Counted from the stretch's first letter, positions 1 to 8,675 are shown. The stretch is 64,000 nucleotides of DNA from an uncultured Marinicella sp. (GCA_947502925.1 CANNBS010000001.1:186001-250000), one strand, 5' to 3'. Made by a program: numbers and translations. The notes: generated by a model not told the origin, from the letters alone.

Positions 1-674
1 AATTCAGCCACTGTGTTTAAATCAACCGGTAAATTCCGCTGATCTCTTTTGTTGTATAAGGGCTGATCCGGGGCATCGGTTTCAATCACCATCTGCGATG
101 TATCGACTGATTTCACCACCTGATGTAGCTTTTTAGCACCGGGATTGACCACGGCCGTTCCAAAACCCAGAATAACACCTGAGTCTGTGATTTGTCGCGC
201 CTGTTCCACTGAACCATTAAAACTGTGCATCACAGCTTTAAAATAACGGTGTTTTTTCAACACCTCAAAAACCGGCTGAACCGCGCCGTTGACATGCAGA
301 ATCAAAGGTAAATCCATGTCTTTAGCCAGTACCACCTGTTGCTCAAAAACAGTGTGTTGTTTATCCCGGTCTAAATCATCCCGGTAAAAATCAAGACCGC
401 ATTCACCGAGTGCCACAGCCTTATTTTCACCCAGGAAATCACCCAGCTTTTGCAGGTCTTGTTGTTTATGTTGCCCGATAAAATAAGGGTGTAAGCCATA
501 GGCCGGATATATATCGGCATGCTCATCAGCCAACTGCTTGATTTTTGTGAATCCCGACACCCCTGTGCCCGGCACCACAAACCCGTTAATGCCGGATTCT
601 CTGGCCGCTGTCAATAATGATGTTCGGTCATCATCGAAACGTGCATCATCAACGTGAATATGCGAATCAATCAA
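1..674 (-). CDS. TatD family metal-dependent hydrolase (C-terminus cut by window edge)
   Basis: Amidohydrolase-fold nuclease/hydrolase of the TatD family; relatives act as metal-dependent 3'-5' DNases. The first 224 residues are visible. The N-terminal HxH metal pair is at residues 5 and 7 (IDSHIHVDD); a GECGLDFYR segment near residue 90, MHSFNGS near 153 and IETDAPD near 204 supply the other expected metal and catalytic positions. The only in-frame start is TTG at 674, because a stop lies four codons upstream; TTG overlaps the ctaB stop codon (TTGA). This places the gene as the last cistron of the cox/heme A operon, probably translationally coupled. The family is clear, the substrate is not, and the C-terminus lies outside the window. 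Confidence 0.88.
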   Translation of the reverse strand, partial: MIDSHIHVDDARFDDDRTSLLTAARESGINGFVVPGTGVSGFTKIKQLADEHADIYPAYGLHPYFIGQHKQQDLQKLGDFLGENKAVALGECGLDFYRDDLDRDKQHTVFEQQVVLAKDMDLPLILHVNGAVQPVFEVLKKHRYFKAVMHSFNGSVEQARQITDSGVILGFGTAVVNPGAKKLHQVVKSVDTSQMVIETDAPDQPLYNKRDQRNLPVDLNTVAE

Positions 675-1579
675 ACCACCGGCTCAGCAAACAAACGTGG
701 CATCACATCACCCCACAGAATGTAATGGTCCACCAACAAGAAAGCAAACAGCAGCATCAAATACCAAATGGAGTATTTAAAGGTATTCCAAGCCAGCAGC
801 GGTGATTGGGTGCGTTTAAGCTTAAAAGTCATCCACAGAAAACGGGCACCTAAAACAACCGCACCGAACAAATAGATTAAACCGCTCATGCCCGTTAAAA
901 AGGGAAACAGGGTGACAATAAATAACAGTATGGTGTAAAAAATGATGTGTAGCTCAGTGAACTTAACACCATGGGTCACCGGCAGCATCGGAATATGGGC
1001 TTTTTTATAATCTTCTTTCCGAAAGATTGCCAGCGCCCAGAAATGTGGTGGCGTCCAGACATAAATAATCGCCAATAACAATAAGGCATCCGGCGTTACC
1101 TGTCCGGTCACCGTGGTCCAGCCCAATACCGGCGGCGTGGCACCGGCCAAACCGCCTATCACAATATTCTGCGGCGTTACCCGTTTTAAGAACATTGTAT
1201 AAATAAAGGCGTAACCTATCAAAGAAACAAAGGTTAACACCGCAGTGAGGACATTAACAAAATACACCAGTATACCGGTGCCCAGTATCGATAAAATGGC
1301 CGCAAATGTCAGCACATTGACTGTTTTTAAGCCGCCGCTGGGCAACGGTCTGTGCTGGGTACGCAACATCACTTTATCGGCTTTCTGATCAGCCCAGTGA
1401 TTGATCGCAGCCGCCCCACCAGCACTTAAACCAATCCCTAATAAACCCCACAAAATAACGACCCATTCGGATTCAGGAAAATTGCGCATCGATAATAACA
1501 TACCAACAAATGCAGTGAACAAAATTAAGCTCACCACACCAGGTTTAGTCAGTTCAAAGTATTGTTTCAGTCGGCTCAT
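671..1579 (-). CDS. ctaB: Protoheme IX farnesyltransferase (heme O synthase)
   Basis: Integral-membrane UbiA-superfamily prenyltransferase that adds a farnesyl group to heme B to give heme O, the precursor of heme A for the aa3 oxidase encoded upstream. The 302 residues are of normal family length. The first polyprenyl-diphosphate motif NHWADQKAD is at about residues 60-68 (N60, D64, D68), and the cytoplasmic FRKEDYKKAHIPML segment follows later; about eight to nine hydrophobic helices alternate with loops. It lies 3 bp downstream of ctaA, so heme O is made beside the enzyme that oxidises it. The symbol cyoE is used when the gene sits with bo3 oxidase genes; the aa3 context favours ctaB. Confidence 0.95.
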   Translation of the reverse strand: MSRLKQYFELTKPGVVSLILFTAFVGMLLSMRNFPESEWVVILWGLLGIGLSAGGAAAINHWADQKADKVMLRTQHRPLPSGGLKTVNVLTFAAILSILGTGILVYFVNVLTAVLTFVSLIGYAFIYTMFLKRVTPQNIVIGGLAGATPPVLGWTTVTGQVTPDALLLLAIIYVWTPPHFWALAIFRKEDYKKAHIPMLPVTHGVKFTELHIIFYTILLFIVTLFPFLTGMSGLIYLFGAVVLGARFLWMTFKLKRTQSPLLAWNTFKYSIWYLMLLFAFLLVDHYILWGDVMPRLFAEPVV

Positions 1580-1582
1580 GGG

Positions 1583-2563
1583 TTAATTATAGGAAGCTTG
1601 CCTAGTTTTATAAAGCAGGTATACCAAACTAATCAACAACAAGGCCGCCACACCGTTGTGCATGACCGCCACAGTCAGCGGCAGATTCATGGTGACATTG
1701 ATAATGCCCAAGATGATTTGCAGCGTGAGCAAACCACCAATCACCACCGCCATCGGCATTAATTCACGGTTTTTAGTCAATTTATAAATAAGCCAGGATA
1801 AATATAAAGTCACCACCACAAAACCCATACGATGAGTCATCTGTATCGCAACCCGGGCCGGGCCGTCTTTTACCCCGAATTCATAATTAGGGCCGAACTC
1901 ACGCAGTAAATTAAATCCCTGGATAAAATCCATACTGGGCCACCATTGTCCGTTGCATTGTGGAAAACCGGTACAGGCCAACGCCGCGTAATTGGCACTG
2001 GTCCAGCCACCGAGGGCGATTTGTAAGCCCACCAATAACAGGCCGATGGCCACCATTTGAGTGGTTACATGACCGGCATACCGATAACCTTTAATTTCAG
2101 GCGTTTCCCGACAGGCTAGCCAGGCCAACAGGGACAAGGTTAATAAACCACCCAGTAAATGACTCATAACGATACTGGGATGAAGTTTTAAAGTGACGGT
2201 CCACATGCCCAATGCTGCCTGAAAGGTAATCACCAGACCGATAATAAATGGTAGTCTGGCTGACATCATATGACGTTGTCGAAAGGCCCAAATAAATAAA
2301 CCAAGTACCAGTAAACCCAAAGCACCGGCTAAAATTCGATGTACCACTTCTTTCCAGGCTTTGTGTACCTCAACTGCCCGTTCCGGAAAATTCTGATTAG
2401 CCACTTCAATCTCTTCAGCTTGTGTCGGCCAGGTTAAATGCCCATAGCACCCAGGCCAGTCGGGACAACCCAAACCGGCATCTGACAGTCGCACAAAAGC
2501 ACCCAATACGACCACACATAATCCCAAACCGACGGCCAACCAGGCCAAATGCTTATATTTCAT
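1583..2563 (-). CDS. ctaA: Heme A synthase (COX15/CtaA family)
   Basis: Membrane monooxygenase that converts heme O to heme A by oxidising the C8 methyl group. The 326 residues carry the conserved cysteine pair C33/C39 in GCPDWPGC, and histidines in VEVHKAWKEVVHR, SHLLGG, THRMGF and VMHNGV that fit the four heme ligands of the two pseudo-symmetric four-helix halves. Eight membrane segments are expected. The start codon lies 2 bp after the stop of the upstream 187-residue protein. The longer type with the Cys pair in the first loop is the form seen in aerobic proteobacteria. Confidence 0.95.
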   Translation of the reverse strand: MKYKHLAWLAVGLGLCVVVLGAFVRLSDAGLGCPDWPGCYGHLTWPTQAEEIEVANQNFPERAVEVHKAWKEVVHRILAGALGLLVLGLFIWAFRQRHMMSARLPFIIGLVITFQAALGMWTVTLKLHPSIVMSHLLGGLLTLSLLAWLACRETPEIKGYRYAGHVTTQMVAIGLLLVGLQIALGGWTSANYAALACTGFPQCNGQWWPSMDFIQGFNLLREFGPNYEFGVKDGPARVAIQMTHRMGFVVVTLYLSWLIYKLTKNRELMPMAVVIGGLLTLQIILGIINVTMNLPLTVAVMHNGVAALLLISLVYLLYKTRQASYN

Positions 2564-2565
2564 CG

Positions 2566-3129
2566 TTAACCTTTTCTTTTAACCAGTAATTTTAAATCCT
2601 TGATGATATCCTGCGGTTCATTATCCGGTGTGAACGCCATCATTAAATAGCCTTCCGGTGCCACCACATAGAGCCCTTCACCGTTACCGAGTGACTGATC
2701 AGATAATTCATTAAATATGTCATTCAATGCCTGGTGCCCACCGGTGGCCACTTTTTTAATGTGACTGTATGGATCTTCCTGACGCATATTAAAGTCTTTA
2801 GCCAGTAACATAAGTTCTAACTTATCGGCATTTTGTGCCAGTGTCAGGTTAAAACGATGTAATTTATCTTCCCATGCAAAACAAGCCTCGTCACAAACTT
2901 CAGGGGTTCTGTAAATCAAAGTCCAGTTTTCGGGTAATTCGTTGACCCATTCAGCCTCTGTGTAATCTGCCGGTTTAATGGGCGGTGAGATGAAAACACC
3001 ATGATTTTTTGTGCTGTCGGGTTGAAAATCAATCAAACCTGAACCCAACAGATACGCCACCACCACCGGGATTGCGAATAACAGAAAGACCACTAAGATG
3101 GTGAGCCTGTTTTTATTTTTTAAATGCAT
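2566..3129 (-). CDS. Membrane-anchored CxxxC protein of the cox operon, possible copper chaperone
   Basis: Protein of 187 residues with one N-terminal membrane segment (about residues 9-29) and a periplasmic domain. A CxxxC pair (C79, C83, in EVCDEACFAW) follows a strand-like NWTLIYRTP segment, as in the thioredoxin-like Sco copper chaperones, whose motif is also CxxxC. Similar unnamed proteins lie between SURF1 and ctaA in many gamma- and betaproteobacterial oxidase clusters. Its ATG overlaps the last 17 bases of the SURF1 gene, so it is co-translated. No canonical sco gene is visible in this cluster. What is seen is topology, CxxxC and position; a role in CuA assembly is inferred. Confidence 0.75.
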   Translation of the reverse strand: MHLKNKNRLTILVVFLLFAIPVVVAYLLGSGLIDFQPDSTKNHGVFISPPIKPADYTEAEWVNELPENWTLIYRTPEVCDEACFAWEDKLHRFNLTLAQNADKLELMLLAKDFNMRQEDPYSHIKKVATGGHQALNDIFNELSDQSLGNGEGLYVVAPEGYLMMAFTPDNEPQDIIKDLKLLVKRKG

Positions 3130-3826
3130 AAAATTTTCGAATAAAATAAATGTATATTAAACACAAGGCCAAAGACATGATAAACCATTGAAACGCATAG
3201 GCACGATGTCTGGCCGCGGTCATCATCGGCGCTTGCCAGTCGCGAACAAACCCGTCCTCTGCCTCGGCATCTAACTTAATCACCCGGTCTAAGATATCAC
3301 ACTCACCCCGTTGACATAAATGTCGTGTCATAAACTCTTTGGTATCATCAATCGGTAAATAAGTGACTTGCTGCCGTGACTTGTCCTTAAAAATCTGTTC
3401 ACCTAATTGAACGCCAGGGCGTGGCCAGGCTGATGGCATACCGACAAGTTCTGTCCTATTCTCGGGCACAGACACATCTATACCTGCTGAAGCTGTCCAG
3501 CCACGGTTAACCAATAACCAAATATCGTCATCTGTTAAAAAAGCCGTCAACACAGCAAAACCCACTTGCCCGTCATGGAATTGATTAGCCAGGAGGAAGT
3601 GCGTGTTGTGATAGTGACCGGTTACCCGAATAGATTGATAATCATTGATTTTTTGCCAGTCAGACCACGATTTTGGCTGTTTAATTTCTGCTGACTGCAT
3701 TTGCTGGTGAATGTGCTGTTTTTGTTTGGCACGATCTAACTGCCAAAAACCAGCCCATACCATCACCAATAAAATCGACAACCACAACCCGGTAAACACC
3801 CAGGGAAATTTATGCACCGGCTGCAC
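3113..3826 (-). CDS. SURF1 family cytochrome oxidase assembly protein
   Basis: SURF1/Shy1 homologue of 237 residues that helps insert heme a into oxidase subunit I. Topology is typical: an N-terminal transmembrane helix (about 8-28), a large periplasmic domain and a C-terminal helix (about 208-230). The family segment WLLVNRGW is present in the middle, as is QLDRAKQKQ shortly after the first helix. It starts 3 bp downstream of the DUF2909 gene and its 3' end overlaps the next gene by 17 bp. It belongs to the assembly half of the operon. Confidence 0.93.
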   Translation of the reverse strand: MQPVHKFPWVFTGLWLSILLVMVWAGFWQLDRAKQKQHIHQQMQSAEIKQPKSWSDWQKINDYQSIRVTGHYHNTHFLLANQFHDGQVGFAVLTAFLTDDDIWLLVNRGWTASAGIDVSVPENRTELVGMPSAWPRPGVQLGEQIFKDKSRQQVTYLPIDDTKEFMTRHLCQRGECDILDRVIKLDAEAEDGFVRDWQAPMMTAARHRAYAFQWFIMSLALCLIYIYFIRKFYAFKK

Positions 3827-3829
3827 GGT

Positions 3830-4045
3830 TTAACCACTGGGTTTTAGCTGTAAACCATGCGGTACAATCCAACCCATTTTCATGGCCAACAGTATAAATA
3901 AAAACAGCACCACCGACAGCACCACGCGGACGGTTAAAAAGCGAACCGTGTTACTGCTTTGGCCTTTATCACGAGATAAATAAAAAAGTGCAGACCCCAT
4001 GCTGTATAAAATAAACAAAAAAGCAATGACAATGAGATATTTCAT
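3830..4045 (-). CDS. DUF2909-type twin-transmembrane protein
   Basis: Small membrane protein of about 71 residues with two hydrophobic helices (MKYLIVIAFLFILYS and VVLSVVLFLFILLAM) around a short polar loop with LSRDKG. Proteins of this type sit between coxC and SURF1 in proteobacterial oxidase clusters; their exact function is unknown. An alternative GTG start at 4069 would add eight residues, but those codons fall inside a strong hairpin (4053-4090), so the ATG at 4045 is preferred although neither start has a good ribosome binding site. Confidence 0.75.
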   Translation of the reverse strand: MKYLIVIAFLFILYSMGSALFYLSRDKGQSSNTVRFLTVRVVLSVVLFLFILLAMKMGWIVPHGLQLKPSG

Positions 4046-4052
4046 AACAGTG

Positions 4053-4090
4053 AAAAAAGCGCCACTCACCTGAAAAAGTGACGCTTTTTT
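4053..4090 (-). terminator. Intercistronic hairpin/terminator after coxC
   Basis: A 14-bp stem with a single mismatch (4053-4066 paired with 4077-4090) and a 10-base loop. On the minus strand it ends in a run of six T. It sits between the coxC stop and the DUF2909 start and has the form of an intrinsic terminator or processing site. It could reduce expression of the assembly genes relative to the structural subunits. Confidence 0.65.
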
Positions 4091-4102
4091 AAAGTGGTGC
4101 TT

Positions 4103-4981
4103 TTACAGTACGTAAACAAAGATAAATAAACCCAACCAGACGACATCAACAAAATGCCAGTACCAGGCCACCGCTTCAAAACCAAAGTGATTATCTGCCT
4201 TGAAATGGCCTTTTATCAATCGAATGGTAATGACAATCAGCATGATGGTACCTAACGTCACGTGTAAACCGTGAAATCCAGTTAACATAAAGAAGGTCGC
4301 ACCATAAATACCTGATTCTAATGTTAAGTTTAAATGCTGATAGGCTTCTATGTACTCTTCAACTTGATAAAACAAGAAGGTTGCGCCCAGTAATACCGTG
4401 GCAATCATCCATATGATTGTCTTCTTACGATCATTAGCCAACAAGGCATGGTGGGCAATGGTGATGGTGACGGAACTGGTCAACAGTAGCAAGGTGTTGA
4501 CTAAAGGCAGGGCAAACGCACTGATGGTTTCAAACCGGCCATTCAAATCGGCCGGGCCATTGGTGGGCCACACCGGCTCATAGCCGGACCACAGCTGAAC
4601 GTTGGTGGCTAAATTGGTGCCTTCACCACCGAGCCAAGGCACTGCGAATGTTCGGGCGTAAAACAAAGCGCCAAAAAATGCCGCAAAGAACATGACTTCA
4701 GAAAAGATAAACCAGATCATACCGGCTCGAAAAGAGGCATCCACATGCTTGTTATAAAGTTTGGCCTCACTTTCCTTAATCACCTCACCAAACCAACCAA
4801 AAAACATCACGATTAAAATGGCAAAACCCAAATACATGAGCCAGGGCGTGGTGGGTTCAAGATCAAGGCTGTTAAATTTTAAACTGGCACCGATCACGGT
4901 GATAAACAGCCCCACACAAGCGACAATCGGCCACTTGGCTTTATGGGGAACATAATACTGGTTTTCACTAATCTCTGTCAT
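4103..4981 (-). CDS. coxC: Cytochrome c oxidase subunit III
   Basis: Third core subunit of the aa3-type oxidase, 292 residues with seven predicted membrane helices. Typical segments include WFIFSEVMFFAAFFGALFY, HALLANDRKK, GFHGLHVTLGTIMLI and a C-terminal AWYWHFVDVVWLGLF. It contains no redox centre and stabilises subunit I and proton uptake. It lies 20 bp downstream of ctaG and is followed by a strong hairpin. The complete CoxB-CoxA-CoxC set supports a functional terminal oxidase. Confidence 0.96.
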   Translation of the reverse strand: MTEISENQYYVPHKAKWPIVACVGLFITVIGASLKFNSLDLEPTTPWLMYLGFAILIVMFFGWFGEVIKESEAKLYNKHVDASFRAGMIWFIFSEVMFFAAFFGALFYARTFAVPWLGGEGTNLATNVQLWSGYEPVWPTNGPADLNGRFETISAFALPLVNTLLLLTSSVTITIAHHALLANDRKKTIIWMIATVLLGATFLFYQVEEYIEAYQHLNLTLESGIYGATFFMLTGFHGLHVTLGTIMLIVITIRLIKGHFKADNHFGFEAVAWYWHFVDVVWLGLFIFVYVL

Positions 4982-5001
4982 GGTTCACTACTCGATAAAT
5001 A

Positions 5002-5577
5002 TTAACTGTTATTGTGAGGACTATCTGCTTTTAAAGCGGCCGTATCGGCCACTTGATATTTATTAAAAAAGGTGTAAGACAAGGTCACTAATTTGACATC
5101 ATCAGGTAAATCACTGCTAATGATAAAGGTTAAGGGCATCTGCATTTCTTCACCGGCCTGAAGTAATTGTTCGGTAAAGCAAAAGCATTCAGTTTTATTA
5201 AAATATTTTGACGCTTTGGCCGGTGCCACACTGGGCACGGCCTGACCAATAATCTCAACGGCGGCCGTGTTTTTTGCATAATATTCGGCATGGTAAAGCT
5301 TACCTAATTGGACTTCCATGGAAAACTGGGTTGGACGAAAAGCCCAGGGCAAATCACTTTTGACTGTACCATCAAATTGTACCGTTACTGTCCGACTTTC
5401 ACCTTCAATCGATTGTGTATTTTCAACATCAGCCGAGGTGGTGACGCCGGTTTTGCCATTCAAACCGGTAATATCACAGACCACATCATACAGCGGCACC
5501 AACACATAACCAAAGCCGACCATCAACACGGCAATGGCCAATAAGGCTTTTAAGGTATTTCCAACACTATCAAACAT
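5002..5577 (-). CDS. ctaG: Cytochrome c oxidase assembly protein CtaG/Cox11 (CuB insertion)
   Basis: Cox11 homologue of 191 residues that delivers copper to the CuB site of subunit I. One N-terminal membrane helix (about 9-29) is followed by an immunoglobulin-like periplasmic domain. The copper-binding CFCF motif is at residues 131-134 (ECFCFTEQ), and a further conserved Cys is at position 34 just after the membrane segment. The start overlaps the end of the preceding 43-residue small gene, so translation is probably coupled. This is the Cox11-type CtaG, not the unrelated Caa3-CtaG of Bacillus. Confidence 0.95.
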   Translation of the reverse strand: MFDSVGNTLKALLAIAVLMVGFGYVLVPLYDVVCDITGLNGKTGVTTSADVENTQSIEGESRTVTVQFDGTVKSDLPWAFRPTQFSMEVQLGKLYHAEYYAKNTAAVEIIGQAVPSVAPAKASKYFNKTECFCFTEQLLQAGEEMQMPLTFIISSDLPDDVKLVTLSYTFFNKYQVADTAALKADSPHNNS

Positions 5578-5701
5578 GTACTTGTTGTAACACTAAATAA
5601 ACAGACCATAAAAATAAGCCAACAGCCACCAACGCCAGGATGGTGACTGTTTTCTTAATGCCTCTTCGTTGCTGAGGGGTATGTTCCTTATGTTTTTCCA
5701 T
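5570..5701 (-). CDS. 43-residue cytochrome oxidase small assembly protein
   Basis: Short gene between coxA and ctaG. ATG at 5701 overlaps the coxA stop (TAATG) and its TGA at 5572-5570 lies inside the start region of ctaG. The product has a basic, polar N-terminus (EKHKEHTPQQRRGIKK) and one hydrophobic helix (TVTILALVAVGLFLWSVYLV). Very small single-helix proteins at this exact place occur in many proteobacterial cox clusters and are annotated as small oxidase assembly proteins. Overlaps at both ends leave little doubt that it is translated; the function is inferred from position. Confidence 0.8.
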   Translation of the reverse strand: MEKHKEHTPQQRRGIKKTVTILALVAVGLFLWSVYLVLQQVHV

Positions 5702-7317
5702 TAGTGATTATCACCATGGGCCATTTTGCTTAAATCAACCGGCTTATAGTCATCAAAGGTATGATGCGGTGCCGGTGATGGTATCGTCCACTCAAGTCCT
5801 TTGGCCTCATCCCACACTTGAGCCGTGGCTTTTTGGCCGCCGCGAACAGTTTTAATCACAATATAAACAAAGAACACCTGAGCCAGTCCAAAAGCAAATC
5901 CACCAATACTCGACCACATATTAAACTCAGCGAACTGGGTTGAATAATCCGGAATACGGCGTGGCATGCCGGCCAGACCTAAGAAATGCTGCGGGAAGAA
6001 TAATACATTCACGGATATGGCTGACCACCAAAAGTGAATTTTACCCAGGCGCTCATTATACATATGGCCGGTCCATTTCGGCAGCCAGTAATAGGCCGCG
6101 GCAATAATCGCAAATACCGACCCCGGCACCAGGACATAATGGAAATGGGCGACAATAAAGTAGGTGTCATGATATTGTAAATCCACCGGCGCCAGGGCCA
6201 TCATTACGCCGGAAAAACCGCCCACAGTAAATAGGGCCACAAAAGCAATGGAAAATAACATCGGTGTTTCAAAAGTCATGGCACCGCGCCACATCGTGGC
6301 CAACCAGTTAAAGACTTTGACCCCGGTGGGCACCGCAATCAGCATGGTGGCATACATGAAGTACAGTTGGCCACCCAGAGGCATGCCAACACTAAACATA
6401 TGATGCGCCCAAACAATAAATGATAAGAAGGCAATGGCTGCGGTGGCGTAAACCATCGACACATAACCAAACAACCGCTTACGTGCGAAGGTTGGGATAA
6501 TTTCAGAGACAATACCGAAAGACGGTAGAATCATAATGTACACTTCAGGATGTCCAAAGAACCAGAAAATATGCTGGAACATTACCGGATCACCGCCACC
6601 GGCTGCATTAAAGAAACTGGTTCCGAAATAACGGTCGGTCAATAACATGGTCACCGCACCGGCCAACACCGGCATCACCAGAATCAACAAGAAGGCGGTA
6701 ATCAGCCAGGTCCAGACAAACATAGGCATATTTAAGTAGCCTACATTCGGTGCCCGCATATTAACAATGGTGGCAATAATATTAATGGCGCCCAAGATGG
6801 ACGAAATACCCATTAAATGGACAGCAAAAACTAAAAAGGCTACGTTTTGACCCCCTTGTAAAACCAAGGGCGGGTACATTGTCCAACCGCCTGCCGGTGC
6901 GCCGCCCGGAATAAAGAAGGTGGCAGCTAATAACACAAAAGCAAATGGCAATAACCAAAATGAAAAGTTATTTAATCGTGGCAATGCCATATCCGGGGCA
7001 CCAATCATTATCGGTATCATCCAGTTCGCCAATCCCACAAAGGCCGGCATGACCGCACCGAAAATCATAAACAGCGCGTGCATGGTGGTCATTTGATTGA
7101 AAAAGAACGGCTCCACAAACTGTAAACCCGGCTGAAATAATTCCAATCGAATAACCATCGCCATGGATCCACCCAGAATGAACATTGCCAGGGCAAATAC
7201 CAGGTACATGGTACCAATGTCTTTATGATTGGTGGTTAATAACCAACGATTCACAAAGCCCTTTGGCTTATGGTCGTGATCGTGACTCAATTCATCATGT
7301 GTTATGTCGTGACTCAT
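5701..7317 (-). CDS. coxA: Cytochrome c oxidase subunit I
   Basis: Catalytic subunit of an A1-type heme-copper oxidase, 538 residues and about 12 membrane helices. Heme a ligand H80 is in TTMHALFMIFG; the HPEVY motif (H256, E258, Y260) gives the CuB histidine, the D-channel glutamate and the cross-linked tyrosine; WAHHMFSVG supplies two more CuB ligands and FHYVLVPGS the C-terminal heme ligands. D-channel residues GAPDMA and RLNNFSFW are intact. The N-terminal 20 residues are unusually rich in His and Asp (five His among the first 16). It starts 17 bp after coxB and its stop overlaps the start of the small gene that follows. Confidence 0.97.
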   Translation of the reverse strand: MSHDITHDELSHDHDHKPKGFVNRWLLTTNHKDIGTMYLVFALAMFILGGSMAMVIRLELFQPGLQFVEPFFFNQMTTMHALFMIFGAVMPAFVGLANWMIPIMIGAPDMALPRLNNFSFWLLPFAFVLLAATFFIPGGAPAGGWTMYPPLVLQGGQNVAFLVFAVHLMGISSILGAINIIATIVNMRAPNVGYLNMPMFVWTWLITAFLLILVMPVLAGAVTMLLTDRYFGTSFFNAAGGGDPVMFQHIFWFFGHPEVYIMILPSFGIVSEIIPTFARKRLFGYVSMVYATAAIAFLSFIVWAHHMFSVGMPLGGQLYFMYATMLIAVPTGVKVFNWLATMWRGAMTFETPMLFSIAFVALFTVGGFSGVMMALAPVDLQYHDTYFIVAHFHYVLVPGSVFAIIAAAYYWLPKWTGHMYNERLGKIHFWWSAISVNVLFFPQHFLGLAGMPRRIPDYSTQFAEFNMWSSIGGFAFGLAQVFFVYIVIKTVRGGQKATAQVWDEAKGLEWTIPSPAPHHTFDDYKPVDLSKMAHGDNH

Positions 7318-7334
7318 TGTTTTATTCCTCGAAT

Positions 7335-8675
7335 TTATTGTAAAACGGCTTCAATATCAGCCGGTTGTACGCGATCACCGGTGTCATGACCGAATGAATT
7401 GCGGGTGTACGTAATCACGGCAGCAACATCTTCAGCCGGTAACATACTGCCAAAAGGCGCCATGGCTGTTCCACTGACACCATTGACAACCACATCAATG
7501 TGCTTAGCCACATCACCACTCACCACCTGGCTGTCAATCAATGAAGGAAATGCCGGCGGCATACCCGAACCATCCATTTTATGACAGGCAAGACATTGGA
7601 TGTTATAAACTTCTTCACCACGAGCCATGAGCTTTTCCATCGACCAACCACCTTCAGACTGACTCGCCTGATCATCGGCAGTCATTTCTTCTGCTTGCTG
7701 ATCAGAAGCCTCAGCATTGGCCTCATCTGCGCCTGTTTCCGCCATCACCTTTTCGTCTTGAGCATTGTCCTGTTGGCCTTCATCCGGGGTGTTATCAGAC
7801 CCACTGACTTGTGCTGTTTCAACCGCCACAGATTCATCTGCTGAGGCAGATTGATCCGCGACTGATTCGCCGTTTTGTTCAGCCAGCCATGCGTCATAAT
7901 CTGATGGGCTCAACACCTCGACAACAATCGGCATATAACCATGGTCTTTACCACACAATTCTGCACATTGACCACGGTAAGTCCCCGGTTTTTTGACATT
8001 AGTCCAAGCTTCATTAATAAAGCCCGGAATGGCATCCCGTTTCCAGCCAAACTCCGGCACCCACCAGGAATGAATCACATCATCAGAGGTTAATAAGAAT
8101 CGAATATTGGTATTGGCCGGAATCACCAGCGGGTTATCGACATCCAGCAGATAATTATCAACCGTATTGACATCAATACCGGAACCTTTTTGTCTGGCAA
8201 TATTACTGTCGGCGGTGAGCGTACTTAAAAAACCAAAACCTTCGTCTAAATAGTCATAACGCCACTTCCACTGATAACCAGTGATTTTAACCGTCATATC
8301 CATGGTCACCGGCTCGCCTTGCGCATCTCGCGGGCTATCCATCTGCATCATGCCTTTAGTTGCAGGCAACGCAATGGCAATCAATATTAGAACCGGTATA
8401 GCTGTCCAAATAATCTCTACAGTGGTGCTGTGTGAAAATTTAGCCGGTTCAATTCCTTTTGACTTACGGTGTGCAAATATGGAATAGAACATGGCGCCAA
8501 ATACACCGATACCGATAATCACACAAATCCAGAGCACCATCATGTGCATATCGTAAACCTGGCCACTGTAATCGGACACGCCTTTTGGTAAGTTCAGCCC
8601 ATACTCGGCAGATGCCACACTTGACATCAGCAGACTACTTACCAATAAGCCTCTTTTCGTCTGTTTCTTCATCAT
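7335..8675 (-). CDS. coxB: Cytochrome c oxidase subunit II with fused cytochrome c domain
   Basis: CuA subunit fused to a C-terminal cytochrome c, 446 residues in all. A signal peptide covers about 1-23, two membrane helices follow (about 44-66 and 86-107), then the cupredoxin domain with CuA ligands H202, C237, E239, C241, H245 and M248 (CAELCGKDHGYM). Residues 268-342 form a Gln/Glu/Asp/Ala-rich linker. A class I cytochrome c then has CLACH at 361-365 and probable axial Met405 in GTAMAPFG. The fusion makes this a caa3-like oxidase that may take electrons from membrane-bound donors. It is the first gene of the operon. A second ATG directly follows the first and is an equally possible start. 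Confidence 0.95.
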   Translation of the reverse strand: MMKKQTKRGLLVSSLLMSSVASAEYGLNLPKGVSDYSGQVYDMHMMVLWICVIIGIGVFGAMFYSIFAHRKSKGIEPAKFSHSTTVEIIWTAIPVLILIAIALPATKGMMQMDSPRDAQGEPVTMDMTVKITGYQWKWRYDYLDEGFGFLSTLTADSNIARQKGSGIDVNTVDNYLLDVDNPLVIPANTNIRFLLTSDDVIHSWWVPEFGWKRDAIPGFINEAWTNVKKPGTYRGQCAELCGKDHGYMPIVVEVLSPSDYDAWLAEQNGESVADQSASADESVAVETAQVSGSDNTPDEGQQDNAQDEKVMAETGADEANAEASDQQAEEMTADDQASQSEGGWSMEKLMARGEEVYNIQCLACHKMDGSGMPPAFPSLIDSQVVSGDVAKHIDVVVNGVSGTAMAPFGSMLPAEDVAAVITYTRNSFGHDTGDRVQPADIEAVLQ

